Assembly: GCF_958295425.1 (NCBI RefSeq) | Contig: NC_081145.1 | Span: forward strand, 21,932,465-21,996,464 | Origin: Solea solea | Lineage: Eukaryota; Chordata; Actinopteri; Pleuronectiformes; Soleidae | Direction of reading: 5' to 3' | DNA length: 64,000 nucleotides | Part shown: positions 25,641-38,739 of the stretch, in pieces | Position numbering within the stretch: the stretch's first letter is position 1 | Layout of the letters: every line of letters begins with the position of its first letter | The notes under the pieces: model-generated | Databases searched by the model: none | What the model was told of the DNA's origin: nothing | The model's input: only the letters and a program-made list of their open reading frames with translations | Position numbers and translations under genes: made by a program

Positions 25641-28385
25641 CCCCGTGAACTTTGCCGGCTAATGAGTTCCTTTTTCTCACTCACGAGACTTTGATGTCCA
25701 GAGTCATTTACTGAAATCACTTCTCAACAGCTGTTTGCAGCTGCTAATTAAGTTCAGAAATATGCCCTTCAAAGTAAAGGCCTACACTTCAGAAAAGTGA
25801 CGGAGAATATAGGTTCAAGCTGTTTTTAAAAATGTCAGTGAAATATTCCATCACGGCCTGGCTGTAGGGCCTGTTCAAGAGGAAGGGCAAAGGTTATCAG
25901 GGGCAGACGCAGGCGACATCGAACAACGACAGGCAAGTAGTTACAGAAACTTTCATTCAATCTTTCTGCAGCTTTTGTCATCGAGATCATCAATAATCGT
26001 CACTACTCACTTAGATAATGACCTGCTAATCGCATTCATTTACACCTTTTCAAAACAAAAGTGACGTTTTTGTCACTTCTGACTGCTGACAGCTGTGTCA
26101 AGACAGGTCAGAAGTCTGATTAATTGTATGTGGCAGGCACATAGAAGACCACAACAAGCAAAGATACGGGAAACTGACTATATGCACAGAGCATCCCTTG
26201 CACCAAAATGAAGGCAGCTCCTTTACTTCCAGTCAATTATCTTTATGTTTGAGATTAAAATGTCAATGTTAGCTCGAAGGGATGCAAAATGGCTTTTTAA
26301 TTTAAGCGGCGTGGGGGGACAAAAGGCTGCATCTCTGCTAAATTCTGTAACACACTTGGTAACTGGACACAGACTGAAGACTGTTGGCTGACAGCTCACC
26401 GGAAAAAGTGGGACTGACTTATTGAAAACCAGAAAGAGATCATAAATACAGTCTATGCGTTTCCAACGCTGCCGCTGGAGTTAAGGCAACCTCATTCAAA
26501 TGAATTAATTATAAGCATGTAACTGTCAAATTATGTTTATTTCAACATATGTTTAATGTGCTCCTCAGATCTGTATGTATAAATGTAGTCAAAACCAAAC
26601 CCCCTACAGGATTAGTATTTATTTTCATTCTTTTTCTTAGTTAAATGACCTTGCTTGTTCTGCCTGATTTTGTTTTTGTTTTATTTTGTATTGATTTGCT
26701 CTAATTATCACTTCACATTACAGGTCTTGTGTTTACGTGTGAGCTTAACACTAAATTCACACTAAATTGGTGAATAAAGGGTTCGAAATATGATTTATGT
26801 TGCATTTGTTTTGCTACTTACTGTATGCACTTTTATTGCTGCAGCCAATTTTGTGTGATATCAAACCCTGAGAAGTCAGATTGGACAGATTTTCTGAAAA
26901 TGTTAAGTAAGAAGATATATCCATATAATTTATATCAAATAGGACATCAGAAATATTCTTATTCCAAGTTGTCTGCTTTAGATCTGAATCAGATCAGTAA
27001 CTCAGAAACATAAGATCACATGTTTAAAAAAAATATATAACTTTTCACAGAAACATTTGTTTTCTCTGGAAACCAAAATGACTTAGTTGCGTTGCCGTGA
27101 CGAGACAGCAGAAATGAACGATGAACAGAGATGCCCTAGACTTAAGGATAAGGTAAGAAATTGCCCCCACACTCTCACAGCATAGTGCTGCCTGAGCCTC
27201 TGAGGCCCTACATGAATTCTAAATGCCTGCTGTGCTGTGTAAACATGAGCCCTGCATGTCTCCTGGCAGGAACGGCAGTTTTATCGACCGTTGTCTACAC
27301 ATATACACAAACACAGCGGGGACCGGGCCGCGCAGGGCATCTGAGTGAGTTTGGAATCTCAGCAATCCTGCTCCTCACAGCAGTCGAGGTTCCTGTAGTT
27401 AATGGGAGATTTACGGCTGTGCCGGAACATTGGCCTCTCTACATGGTCAGTTTTCTTTTGTCTCCATGTATCCGCCACTGTGTGCTCAGTCCTGAATACA
27501 ATGCTTTGTTGGACCCGTTTTGCAGTTGTTTTACGTCGTTCATGTAAGAGCTGCTGAGCGTCTGTAACGCTGATGAGCCACAAACAGTAAAACCAGCAAT
27601 TGGTTTTTATGTTGCAGCAAAGCAGCTCTTGTATGTGCCTTGTTTTACAAAGTGAATTGTTCGCTGTTGTGTCATCTTGAGCCCATTTTGAACACTCAGT
27701 TGACTTCACGGCGCTGTTAAGTCACAATATTAAAACCACTCACTGTGGCTGACTGACGTTGACAATAACTCGCTTTAACAACAAAGGAAACAGAATTTAC
27801 GCCGCAGTACTTCGTACCCTACTTCGTCCGATGACCTTTCATGACCCTTCATGAAAGTCGCATGCACACCTGCATGTTCCCTGTTGTTTTAAAAGACTTC
27901 CCACTGTGGCAAAAAGAAATTATAGGGAAACACTTGCAGAGTGATTAATTCACTGACCACAGACGGCGAACATGAGCCCTGAGTGATAGCAGACTTCTGG
28001 AATCAGGCCAGGCAGCGGCAAAAGTGACAGGGAACGTGTTTCACTGTTCTAAACTGAACCATAATCAAACACGTAAACACAAAATGCCATATTTGCAGAG
28101 AGCAGCAGCCTCCGTCGGAAATGCTTATGTCTCCGTGGACAAACCGAGTGTTTTCACGGACATTCCACTGTGTGACACAAGCTCTTTAGTCAGGAAAAAC
28201 AAAAGAAAAGTAATTCCCCCCCCCCAGCTTTTTCTCTCTACTAAGTGTTAAATGACATGGTGTGACTGAGGAGGTAATGACAGCAGAGAGATTTTGCTGA
28301 GTGTTCCCTGTCATTACATTTTATGAGATGAAAGACTTAAGTGAAAAGAAGACTTTGGTACTTGGTCTTTAAGGGTCATTATTAG

Positions 28386-28811
28386 TGTATTAGGAATGGG
28401 GAATACACGGCTTGGACCCAAATGCACGAGACAGGAGGCACGATGACTGATTTCAAGGGTCTTCTCCTCTTGAAAAGGCAGGCAAAAACAAAATCACTTC
28501 TTTACAGAAGGAGCACAAACAAGACTTGACTTGGGCCTGACGTGAACTGCATAACGACACACAGGCAAAAGACAAAGGAGCTGGGGACACTATATAAGGA
28601 AGAGGGAATCAAGGGCAGGGGCGAGTGATTGCTTAAGGATCACCAGGTGAAGTGCATGAGGGAATGAGGGGAGATGTGTCAAAAGAACTGAGGAAACTAC
28701 GAGACATTTACCAAAATAAAAGGGGAAGTGAAACTCAAACCCACACCAAACGTGACATGAACTTAACGTGACTTTAAACCTAAACTCACACGATAACTCT
28801 AAAGCAACACA
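28386..28811 (-). mobile_element. Probable solo LTR related to the gypsy LTR
   Basis: The 19-nt block GGCTTGGACCCAAATGCAC at 28409-28427 is identical to 13697-13715 in the gypsy LTR and sits at the same end. On the minus strand a CTTATATAGTG TATA-like box lies upstream at about 28595. The outer ends given (TGTATTAGG... to ...GCAACACA) are a best guess. No internal retroelement sequence adjoins it and I see no clear target duplication. Confidence 0.5.
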
Positions 28812-30374
28812 ATGAAGGGTTCCGACTTTTTTAAATGATATCTCCAAGATCAGTTTGACCGTACGTCAACTTAGAACGGCACGATGGCGACGCAAAACCA
28901 ACTACAGAATTCTGCTCTACAGCATTCATGTAACATTTAGCTGAATTGTAAAAAAATAAAAGCACAAATACTGAAAGGAATAACTGAATGGAAAATGCTG
29001 GTGTCCATCTCCTGCCCCACACAGCATATTCAAAGAGCTGTATCTTTTACGTTGCAGTGTGAAGTTTACCACCTAGGGTCAGACGGAGCCAAGCACCCAG
29101 GTGGTAAACTGGCCCTAAAAGAGGACGAGGTGAAGAGTCACATTTGTTGGGGATCATCAGTCATTTCGGTTTGCTGGCTTCCCTCACATTGTCTGGGGTA
29201 CCAAAATACACTTAAAAGCCCTCACACCTCATCAAAGAATTACAAATGCGGCCGGGTCAAAGGTGCCAAGCCAAGCAAAGAAACACTGCTGAACTATGGC
29301 CTTTTGGAATACAATCATTATCTCTGTTTGGTTGCTTGGATACTGGACACCTTCATCTAAAAAGCACAGAGTATTCTGTGTTTCTTAATCCTTGGAAACC
29401 AAGTTTCCCAGTATACCACTTCCAAAACGTGTTCCAGTTTGAAAGTGAAAACCAGATAAATAAAGAGAGTGATACAAAATAGATATTATTCTTACCATTA
29501 TTATTATTCTTGTCCTAGACATAGCATGACTGTTTGAGTAGAATATGTCATTTTGGAGCAGCGAGGGCCAATCCTACACAGCAGGACTGACAGTGAGCTG
29601 TTAGCCCCCCTGTAAACTGTATTGTGTTTACAACTGTGTATTAAAAACAAACCAGCCCCCGTCCTCTCCACAGGTGCATCTGTCAGTGCTGGAGACTGAG
29701 TCCAAATTCGATAATATAAAGCTTTTGAAGGCGATGTGTGTTACGCATGTACGATGGCGTACTAACATGGTAGACAAATATTGATATAGATTGTCAGTGG
29801 CAATTCACATACAAGTACAGCTTCTTTTTGGAGGTTTTGGAATGGTGAGTCCAATTCTTTTATTCTTGCCGAGTTTGGATATAGCAGTTTTTTAGCATTT
29901 ATATCCAGGTATTTACGTGGAATATCTCACACAAAACCAAAAACAATATGATATGGCAGCAAAAGTCACGCACTGCAACTTTAAGGATTAAAGGTTGTTG
30001 TTTTGGACTCTGCATGCGACGGCGTCACAAGTCCTGACATTGTTACATGTTTAGTTTGGTCCCTATACCTTTAATTACATGTGAGTGACACCACTGTCAC
30101 AGCGATGCACTGTGTAATTGTTGGTGTGTGTGTGTGTGTGACGTAACATGCTATAGTTTGTGTGTGACTACCCTGTAATCAGAGGTTTCAAGCAGTATGG
30201 TTGGGTGGCCTATGAACTTTCCCACAGCTCCACCACTATTTGAACAATGTTTCCTCTCGTGTAAACAAATCCAACGTCCATTACTGAGCATTTTGGTACC
30301 ACGTTTTTAAACGGTACTTTTTATTTTATGTCACGATTATTATTTTGTAGGACAGGGTTTTTTTTTTGCATGTG

Positions 30375-30490
30375 CTCCCCGTGTGTGTCTGTGCGTCTGG
30401 GTTTCTTCCCACGGTCCAAAAACATGCAGAGGTTAATTAGACACCATAAATTAACCTCCGGTGTGACTGCGAGAGTAAACGGTTGATCGT
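30375..30490 (+). repeat. Fragment of fish SINE-like repeat (middle part)
   Basis: 'GTGTGTCTGTGCGTCTGGG', then 'CCACGGTCCAAAAACATGCAG' and 'AGGTTAATTAGACACCATAAATT', correspond to the central body of the family at 20401-20660. Confidence 0.5.
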
Positions 30491-30655
30491 CTATAACAGT
30501 GATTCAGATGAGCAGCTCGTTATCAGGCTTCTGTAGAGATTGATGACGAGCTGACCATTTGAATTAGGTGTGTTGGAGCGGGGCAGCATCTAAAGCGTGC
30601 AGGGCAGTGTTCCCTGAGGACCAGGGTTGGGAAACACTGATCTATAACAACCTGT
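30491..30655. mobile_element. Small hAT-like non-autonomous remnant
   Basis: The block around AATTAGGTGTGTTGGAGCGG, followed by GCAGGGCAGTGTTCCCTGAGGACCAGGGTTGGGAAACACTGATC-type text, has the layout of widespread fish hAT-derived repeats. CAGTGATTC on the left and AACACTGATC on the right are partly inverted. The class call rests on general familiarity, so it is tentative. Confidence 0.35.
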
Positions 30656-31259
30656 CCTGACAAACCTGTGAAAAGCAATGATAATCTTTATTTATTTATG
30701 AAGATTTTAACAGTAATTGCATGAACATATACACGTCAATGATAAACACATTGAAATGAATGATATGTCAAGATAATATAAACATCTTAATTGATGCCCT
30801 TGGACCTATTTTACCACAATATTTCATTTTACCTGCCAGAAACTTATTATAACGTATATGACTAATTTGATCGTGCTGAGTAATGCTAATTGCCCCCTAA
30901 GGCTTTGTAAATATTTGCTTTGTTTTTCCTCTCTAAATCTTCCTAATCTGTTTCATCAAACATTCCTTGAAATGCACGTACATGTTTTTAGCGTGGGATT
31001 AATACATCCATTGTGCGACATCTGTTTCATTCATTTCCTTTTTTTTTTTCAGCGTACAGTGTGAGGGGACAGTCAACATCCAGCCTCAAGGTATTGTAGC
31101 CTATGTTCTGTTTTGTTTAAATGTCCTTGAAAAGGCCTGCTGCTTCTTTTACGTTTTACTATACATATTGACTGTTAATGTTACAGTTAAGAACTTTTTA
31201 AGTTTCTTTGCAGCTTAGAAAATTGTTGTTGGTGCTGCACTAGCAAGGAAGGACCTGTA

Positions 31260-31815
31260 GCGTCGATGAAGTGGAGCAGTAAATAGGATTACCCACTCTC
31301 ATTCTGAACTGTCCTGTACGTGATAAGTGCTGGCTCAGGGAAACCCGACCCATCTCTTAGTTCCATTGCTATAGACCTAGACTGCTGGGGAACTCCTGTG
31401 GTGCACTCACACTCACTCCCTCACCCTGAATATGACTTCATTACATTTCATTAACCTTGCTCTTTCCCTCCCTAGCTTGTGCCTTTCCTTCCCCTCTCCC
31501 TCTCTCTTTCTCGTACTCATCTTGCATTTAACCCCTGGGCTGCAGGATCCAGATCCAGTTCCAATGCTATTATCATTAGCAGTAATAGTATTGCCATCAT
31601 TACTATGCTATGATTAAAAACTGATAACAGTATGATTTATTTTCAACAATCCATGCTACTGTGTGTATAAATGACTTTTATAGTATTATAAACATGTCTT
31701 GTTTCAACCTACTATACCTACATTAATATTGTAAAGGTTTATGCCTTACTGCATACAGTGCCTTGAGATAATGTGTGTCGGGATTTGGCGCTATGCAAAT
31801 AAAATTGAATTGAAT
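31260..31815 (+). mobile_element. LINE 3'-end fragment
   Basis: The stretch starts with a 'TAGACCTAGACTGCTGGGGA' type block. It ends in CAGTGCCTTGAGATAATG...GGCGCTATGCAAATAAAATTGAATTGAATTC (31760-31815), that is AATAAA followed by short TTGAA repeats, the usual 3' tail of fish LINEs. No RT coding remains. Confidence 0.6.
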
Positions 31816-32508
31816 TCATCATTAATCAAAGAAGACAAAATCCACTGTAAATATTTCTTTTAATATCGCTCAGCTCTGAAAAGCTCTTTTCTTGTTTCTT
31901 CTTATGGGATGCCGCACAACCTCCCTGTTTGGTGTTAGTTCTGCCTTCTAAAATGTTCTCCAAACGCATCCATGGTGTTACTAATGAGAGCACTCTGCAC
32001 ACGCTAAAGTCACAGAAATGGCAAGGCGAAAGACGAGTGATAAAATGACCTCAGGTTCTCTTTAAAGGAATTCAGGGTCCAACCTGTGCCCTTCTTGCAA
32101 ACGTGTAAGAATGTGTGTCAACTGGCAATTCTTCAGCAACAGCACATGATTCCAGATCCCGTTTTATGGAAATTGATTTGCTTTGTTGATGCTTTGATTT
32201 TCAAACCCTAGGGAAGCCCATCTGAATGCGGTGGTGGAGGTGCATGATTGCAGGTGCAGGTGGACGTACAGCGGCTGAGCTTAGGCTCAACCCCGCCCTT
32301 CCATATATGTTTACTTCTGGTTTAAAAAGGAGTTACATGATTTATGTGCTGTAAATATTTAAATATGACACTTTTAGCCCCTCAAAATACCAAAAGCCTT
32401 TAATTCATATAAAATACAAAGAGTTTGATCACTGAGGTCCATATGGAAGCCCATTTCTGCCAGAAAAAAACAAACAAAAAAAGGGGTAAAACTTAGCCTT
32501 AATAATAA

Positions 32509-32697
32509 AAATTCTGAGATAAAAAGTCATAATTATGAAATAAAAAGTCGAAATTATGAGATAAGTGTTATAGATAGTGATAGTTACCACATTTAAGATT
32601 GCACATTGTGAGCTTGGTTAGGCCAGCGAGACAATGGATGAAGGGGCCATTACAAACATTGCACTCATCTCAGAATTTGACTTTTCATCTCAGAATT
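32509..32697. repeat. Short inverted-repeat unit
   Basis: AATTCTGAGATAAAAAGTCA at 32509-32528 faces its near-exact reverse complement at 32678-32697, which reads AATTCTGAGATGAAAAGTCA on the minus strand. The interior on the left carries further degenerate AATTATGAGATAA-type repeats. It could be a degraded MITE or an inverted duplication of a simple repeat. Confidence 0.5.
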
Positions 32698-33047
32698 GTT
32701 TCTTTTTAGCATTTATCTTGCTGATTCTAGAATTGACGATATATTATATATATATTTAAAGAGGCACAAAACTTTGGAAGACTGTAATTGTCTTCGCGTG
32801 TGATCACCATGAGCTGACATACAAATATGTGCTTGAAAGTCGTGCCTTGTAAACAGAAGAAACTGACTTAAAGCAATAAGCTCGCTGATAGACAGGTGCA
32901 ATCATTTAATAATTTAAGAGTGATTTCGTGTATGATTTTAGTGTGACTATTTGTCATGCCCGTTTAATGTTACTCAATACTGCTTTTGGAGAGCTGCTAA
33001 AATATTGTATTTTTATACCTATCAACTATCTATCTATCTTGGTATAC

Positions 33048-33053
33048 AGTATA

Positions 33054-33121
<68 letters not shown>

Positions 33122-33166
33122 AATATATATATACATATATATATATATTTATATATAAATAATGTG

Positions 33167-33202
<36 letters not shown>

Positions 33203-33203
33203 A
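33048..33203. repeat. Compound (TA)n/(TG)n microsatellite
   Basis: A long TA tract with CA and AA interruptions (33051-33159) is followed after about 12 bp by about 15 TG units (33171-33200). Confidence 0.95.
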
Positions 33204-33519
33204 ACTCTAGCGTCTAGCCTCTGCTATGATTAACTGCCTTTATCTCAAAGTTTCAGGAATGCAGACCTGCAGTAACGCTGTTGAAACACACACATTGCTG
33301 AAGGGGGTCTGTCCATCACTCATAAGCCACTAGGTCTCCTCTCAGCAGTTTAGAAAAACTAATAATAGTCCAACTTCAGCTTTGTACTTTATGTTTTATG
33401 TTTTTTTTTTTTTTTTTTAAATGAATGTTGGAATGAAATGAGCAAGATCGGATGCTGGAGCGAATACAGAAACAATACAAATAGGTTGAGCCAACTTTTA
33501 TAAACGGGTACAACTCGTT

Positions 33520-33640
33520 TATTCATCTTCTGCTTTATCACAGGGCCACATCGAGACAAACAACCGTCCAATGTCACACTTACACCACTTTGCCTAATTC
33601 CTAAAAATGTAGACGTTTTGTGGTTATTGGGTACAGCCTG
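33520..33640 (-). repeat. Fragment of SINE-like repeat, inverted
   Basis: TTTATTCATCTTCTGCTTTATC, GAGACAAACAACCGTCCAATG and TTGCCTAATTCC-type blocks match the reverse complement of the family at 20401-20660 and resemble the copy at 3744. Confidence 0.5.
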
Positions 33641-34010
33641 TGTGGTGCCTGTCTAGCCTTGAGCTAGTCAACAGACAGACAGTCTCTCGCTGGTGTCATT
33701 TATAAGTGACTGTTTCTGTTTAGCCTCAAAACAGACAACATAAAAGGGGAAAGAAATAAGTTTGAGGCTGAGCGAAAAAGAATCCTCATATCTCGCCTAA
33801 TCTTGGAGGGGCCCCACCACAAAGGCACAGGCAGATACAATCACAGGCATCATTAGAGGGTTTGGATTGGATTAAACAAGTGCAGAGTGAAAGGCTTTTA
33901 ACTGGGAGCCCACGTACTCTGCAGCCACCGTGCACAGATAGGACACATTTGAGGTTACGAGTAATTTGTGATTGAACGCAATAACATTCATTGATCTACG
34001 CACTTTTTTA

Positions 34011-34356
34011 TGTTACGACCCGGCTCGTTTTGGAGAGCAGTAACATATGATTGGAATAAGAAATGAGGTGGAATACAACAACTGGATCGGTTTAGGGTAA
34101 AGGCAGAAGTTTAATTAAATAAGGAGTGTGCACTTGCACTAGGAAAACATAACAAAAGGAGGCTGTACAGGTGCTGATAACTGACTGATAGGCACCCTGA
34201 ACTGAGGGCACACAAGCTATTTATGTTGCAGCTGGGGTTAATTGAAGAGTCTTGATTGGTAGACTTGGTCGAATCCCAGCCACACCAATCGCAGACGCCA
34301 GTGGACAGGAAGCAGGAAGGAGACCGCCTCTGCTTCAGAAGGACCAATCCTTAACA
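34011..34356 (-). mobile_element. Possible solo LTR
   Basis: This 346-bp unit begins TGTTACGACC, like the gypsy LTR start TGTTACGAAA, and ends CCTTAACA. On the minus strand a CATAAATAG TATA-like motif is followed by a T/A-rich block. No internal element adjoins it and no target duplication is evident. Confidence 0.4.
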
Positions 34357-35010
34357 GGGAATCACACAGCTTGGTTTGCATGCCTGCTAGAATCACTCAT
34401 GGAAACACACATGAATGTATACTAAACGGCAGCCAGCAGCGGCCGGAACACTTTATTAAACAAATATAAATCATTCATGGAAAGAGAAACGTTTCTCATA
34501 TTGTTCCTTTGTTGTTGTTGTCGTTGTTGCTCATTTGCATTTCCTTTCACAGCGTGTTTGGGAAGGCGGGCACATTTTGCTCTGCACCGCATTGTGCACC
34601 AATTCAAGTGCGACTTCATAAATATCTTTATGAAATTTAAATTATTGCAAAAGTTAGTCAACGTGGACTTTCTGACTTCTGCAGAATGGAACGCTGTCAT
34701 TGTTTAAACTCTCTGTGAAGATCTGTGGGAATTGTAATCAACAGGATCATTTGTGCAGGCGGACACCGCGAAGACAGGCAAGAGCCAAACAAGATACTAA
34801 ACTGAAGGTAAAGTTCTCCCTGGGAATTACAGCTACATCTTTTCTTCTTGGTCGTAATCATATGTCAATCAGAATTGGCCGAAACGATAAAGTCTGATGA
34901 CAGTCTTTGCATGAATGACTTTCGATTCAGTAATGTTTTGAACATTTAACAGCAGATTTAAAGGAAGGACATTAAATGCAAATTATAAGCATTTAGTCCT
35001 AGACAGTTAT

Positions 35011-35353
35011 GGCCCTTTTCCACTATACAGTTCCAGCACGGCACGGCTCGACTCTACTCGGGTATTGCTTTCTAGGACCTCCTCAACGTGGGCGGAGTCA
35101 TCACGGCACGGCTGCATGAAACTGTTGTGACTAGTGACCTGTAAAGCATTACCTAATGGTTTACTAACTCATTAGACTCGGTTAATTAAAAAAGACTTGG
35201 TCACAGAATCTCTTCAGGATTTTTAAGTCGGCTTAACTGATCTACGGTTCGACCTCGCTCAGTTTGATTCTTGTGTCAGACGTCGTGCTCGTGACTCTTC
35301 CAGCGGCGACACTGACCCAATCAGTGGCGACGACAGTGTCGTGGAAAAGCCCC
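35011..35353. mobile_element. Short inverted-repeat DNA element (MITE-like)
   Basis: The left end GGCCCTTTTCCAC and the right end GTGGAAAAGCCCC are imperfect inverted repeats. The left interior, rich in GGCACGGCTCGACTCTACTCGG-type sequence, is a common fish repeat pattern. There is no coding capacity. Confidence 0.5.
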
Positions 35354-35674
35354 ATTTACAACAGTTACAACAACAAGCAACAACTACATAAAGACCAATT
35401 CAACGGATTCATGTGCGGAGACATTCTGTGAAAACCCTTCAAGCACACAGGGACAGGTGTGTGTGGAGCTAATAGACGTAGATATACCATCATTGTGCGA
35501 CCACCTTTTTTTTGGCTTGAATATTCAGAAGTTATGCACTGCAGCTTTAAATTTTATGATCAAGTATGTGTGGGAGGCAGAAACCACAGCATACTTGGAA
35601 ACCCCCTAACACGGTCCAATGCTTCTAGCGCTATATGGACGTACACCTGCTCAGTGTACTGGAGGTCTCCTTAG

Positions 35675-35900
35675 GGCACTTTTCACACCAGAGCGGTTTG
35701 GGCCGCTTCAAACGGACCAGGGTTTGTTTCCTTGGATACTCTGCTTTGTTTGGGCAGGTGTGAAAGCTCATCTGAACTCTGATATATGTAACGATCAAAC
35801 AAGCGAACTCTGGTCCACCTGAAAACGTGGGTCTCGGTTCGCTTGCAAGTGAAGCCTGGTGCTCTTACAGTGGGAAATGCAAACGGACTACTAGGAAGTG
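35675..35900. repeat. Candidate dispersed repeat
   Basis: Phrases such as 'TTTTCACACCAGAGCGGTTT', 'CTTCAAACGGACCAGGG' and 'GAACTCTGGTCCACCTGAAAACG' contain internal inverted similarities (CGGACCAG against CTGGTCC). They resemble fish non-autonomous DNA transposons. Ends are not defined. Confidence 0.3.
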
Positions 35901-35980
35901 AGGATAACTTAAGTGTCCATGACATGACAAGCGTACAAACTCATCGTCTCTTACGCATATTGTATAATGTGTTTTTCAGT

Positions 35981-36057
35981 CATTTCTGAAAGTGCACTTT
36001 CAGAAATGTGCAGTTTTTCAGTGCACTTTTGACACTTTTGGGGTGTCAAAAGTGCAC
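35981..36057. repeat. Perfect palindrome and adjacent hairpin
   Basis: 35981-36008 is a perfect 28-bp palindrome centred on GTGCAC. After 12 bp, 36021-36035 (GTGCACTTTTGACAC) and 36043-36057 form a perfect 15-bp inverted repeat around a 7-nt loop (TTTTGGG). Both share the AAGTGCAC core. Confidence 0.95.
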
Positions 36058-37659
36058 ATGCTCACATAATGATGCAGACAATGTCTCTTTTGCGAGCATG
36101 GGAGCTTCACATGACAACCACATCGCAGGTATGTGTGACGCCACAAGTTCTGAGCATCTGCATGCACGCAGCAGCACATCACACAGCAGGAAAGGCACAT
36201 TATGTGACTAATGGGTTGACAGTTGCACACTGCTCCAGGCATTCTGTCAGATCAGAGTCACACTGCTGACAACCTCTTTCTTTGGTTTCCTGCGATACCT
36301 CATTCCCATCATTCTATTCATTCGTTAACTGAGATCCAGGGGTTTCATTTATGTTGGCTGTCTCAAACAGGGATTCACATATACTACCTAAGCATGTACG
36401 TAGGTGTATATACAGTTTCAGTATAGTATGTTTTTCTGTCGAGTTGCAGAGCTTGTTCGGTATCGTGGAAACACTTTACGGTACAGTGACGACATGAAAG
36501 TTGAAAGACAACTCTGCACTTGGGATAAAAGCAAAATAAACATTAAGAATTGTGACTAAGGAGATAATATTATGTTATTTCTGGGGTGCGAACAATTAAT
36601 CAATTACTAAATTAAACTATTGGACTATTTTTGATTAGAATAACAATAATGCTCTTTGATTTTTCAGCTCCTTGTATGTGAATATATTCGGTTCCTCTGC
36701 TCCGTATAACAAGGAAATGACATTACTCTTAAAATGTAATCACTCAGAGAGACCGACAATAGTATACTTGTAGTACATTGAATTTCAAAACGGAACTTAA
36801 TTTGTGTTCTAAAATTGGATCGGCACTGGGATCAACATCCTGGGGATGGCACGACATGCCTCCTGTGGTACGAAATGAACTCCAGGACATGTTTGAACTC
36901 GCATGATTTATGTCCACGGGACTTGTTGAACTTGGGTTTTTGTATTCTTTTAGACACCTTTCACTTCTAACGCATCTTTGGGGACCAGTGTGAAACAAAG
37001 CTCACTGTCACAGAAAACAGGACTGCCAGGAGGCACATGAGAAAAATCTACACCTGCTTAAGTCTATGTCATCTGCGGGTCTGGGGTAGACTGCCTTTTT
37101 AGAGTTGTGGGTGGGTCTGGGCGGCCCATTGTTTTGCATCCTCTTGGATTGCTACGTAGGCCATGACCTGTTCTCTTGGCAGGGACTCAGTTCTCAGTCC
37201 CTGTGCCTGTGGTTACATCATCCCCTCTTTCTACTCTTGTAAATGCTGTGTTCGTCCTCTTTTGTCTTCCAGCACCAAAATCAGCACTTTTATATCATGA
37301 CACACAGTGGATGTTACTCAACTGCTGCCGCCATCATCAAGCTCAGATGTGTTGTTAAGTGACTTTGTGTTTTAAGACCGTTGTTTGGATTTATGAGAGT
37401 TTGGAGTGACACAGACACAAACAAGGCGGTAGTAAACCAGGCAGCTCTCATGTCCCTGCAAGCTAAAAATAACAGGGAAAGTGAAAGGTCAAAGGCCGTC
37501 TTAGCCACAGATATATTCATAAAAAGCATGATTTAAGTTCTCATAGATTGTTTGAGCATTTTTGTGAGCATGTGGCATGCATGGTGCAGTCAAAGCTCAT
37601 TACCTCACGCAACCACACAAACCCTTAACTATCACCTGAAGTACTAATATGTCCTGTAA

Positions 37660-37960
37660 TTAAAGGAATACTTCAACAATTTGCATTTAGCCTTGTATTA
37701 CTAGAATAGGGCTAGTATTTTTGAAAAAGTGGGCTTCCCAACCTCAGTTTCCCCTGAGTCGAGAAATATCTCCATTCTTATTTTTGTTGCGTTCCCTACA
37801 GTGACACCCAACTGTAACTCATTTTCCATAGGCAGTGGGTTTATAGTACACATGTTGCAAACAGACACAGCACAACAAAAGTGACGAGACATCGTCTCAG
37901 TTTATTTAATAACCTAGAACCCCACCACCAAGGGCTATTGCATAAAAAAAAAAAAATCAT
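37660..37960. repeat. Candidate dispersed repeat
   Basis: The left end 'AATTAAAGGAATACTTCAAC' and the following TTTGCATTTAGCCTTGTATT look like the start of a dispersed fish element. I cannot define the right end, and only one copy is present here. Confidence 0.25.
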
Positions 37961-38739
37961 AGAAAAATCAGTTGCTCAGAAAAAAACCCGAGGTGACAGA
38001 ATAAAGTTTCCTTATTCAGAAAAGCCGTACCTACTTTTTCGGAGGGCAGACAGTCGATTATTTCATACATGATTCAACAATTCATTAGTTGTTGACGCGG
38101 TGACCGTTATTAGCGATTATTTAAATGAAGCAACACGACCATGAGTTTAAAGTATACTGTCATTGGTAAACAAAAAACATCCACAGTATTTGCAGTGCAT
38201 ATTAAAAAAAAAAATTAATAATAAATAACACTGGATACATGAACACTGTAAATATATGTACATAGAAATTCAGGGAGAATGCATAGGAGAGCTGCCCAGT
38301 ACCACCACAGTGCTCTCAAATTACAGTAATCAGACTGGAGAATTGCACTGTGCCGAGTCACCGGACTAAAAACAATTATTGCACAGTGAGAGTGAAAACA
38401 TGATCATGGGAGTTCACGTCAGATCAAACGGAAGGAACAGTTCTACTCAATTTGTTCCGTAACAAGCGTGGCGAATCCGACGCTGGCTCACAGCGACAAT
38501 CACAGGTCTACTCATGTTCGTCTCCACTGATGATCGATTACTGGGCCTCTCAGTCAGACCTCTCGAAAAGCAGCCAGAGGCTGTGGTTTTATCCAAGGAT
38601 TTATTTTTTTAGACCGTAATGAGTGTGTGCATTTGCCATCATCAGTTTAAAGTACAGTATTCGTACTGTAGACAGCATTATTGATCATTGATTGCAAAAT
38701 AACTTTTCAGCATAATGTAAATCAAGCAATTTAATTAAA

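Noticed and set aside
1..38000. Exons of KITLG, which neighbours TMTC3 in mammals
   Set aside because: I searched for the conserved LPKDY-type N-terminal motif and for a membrane segment followed by a short basic tail, and found neither. The gene is probably further left, or too diverged to see by eye.
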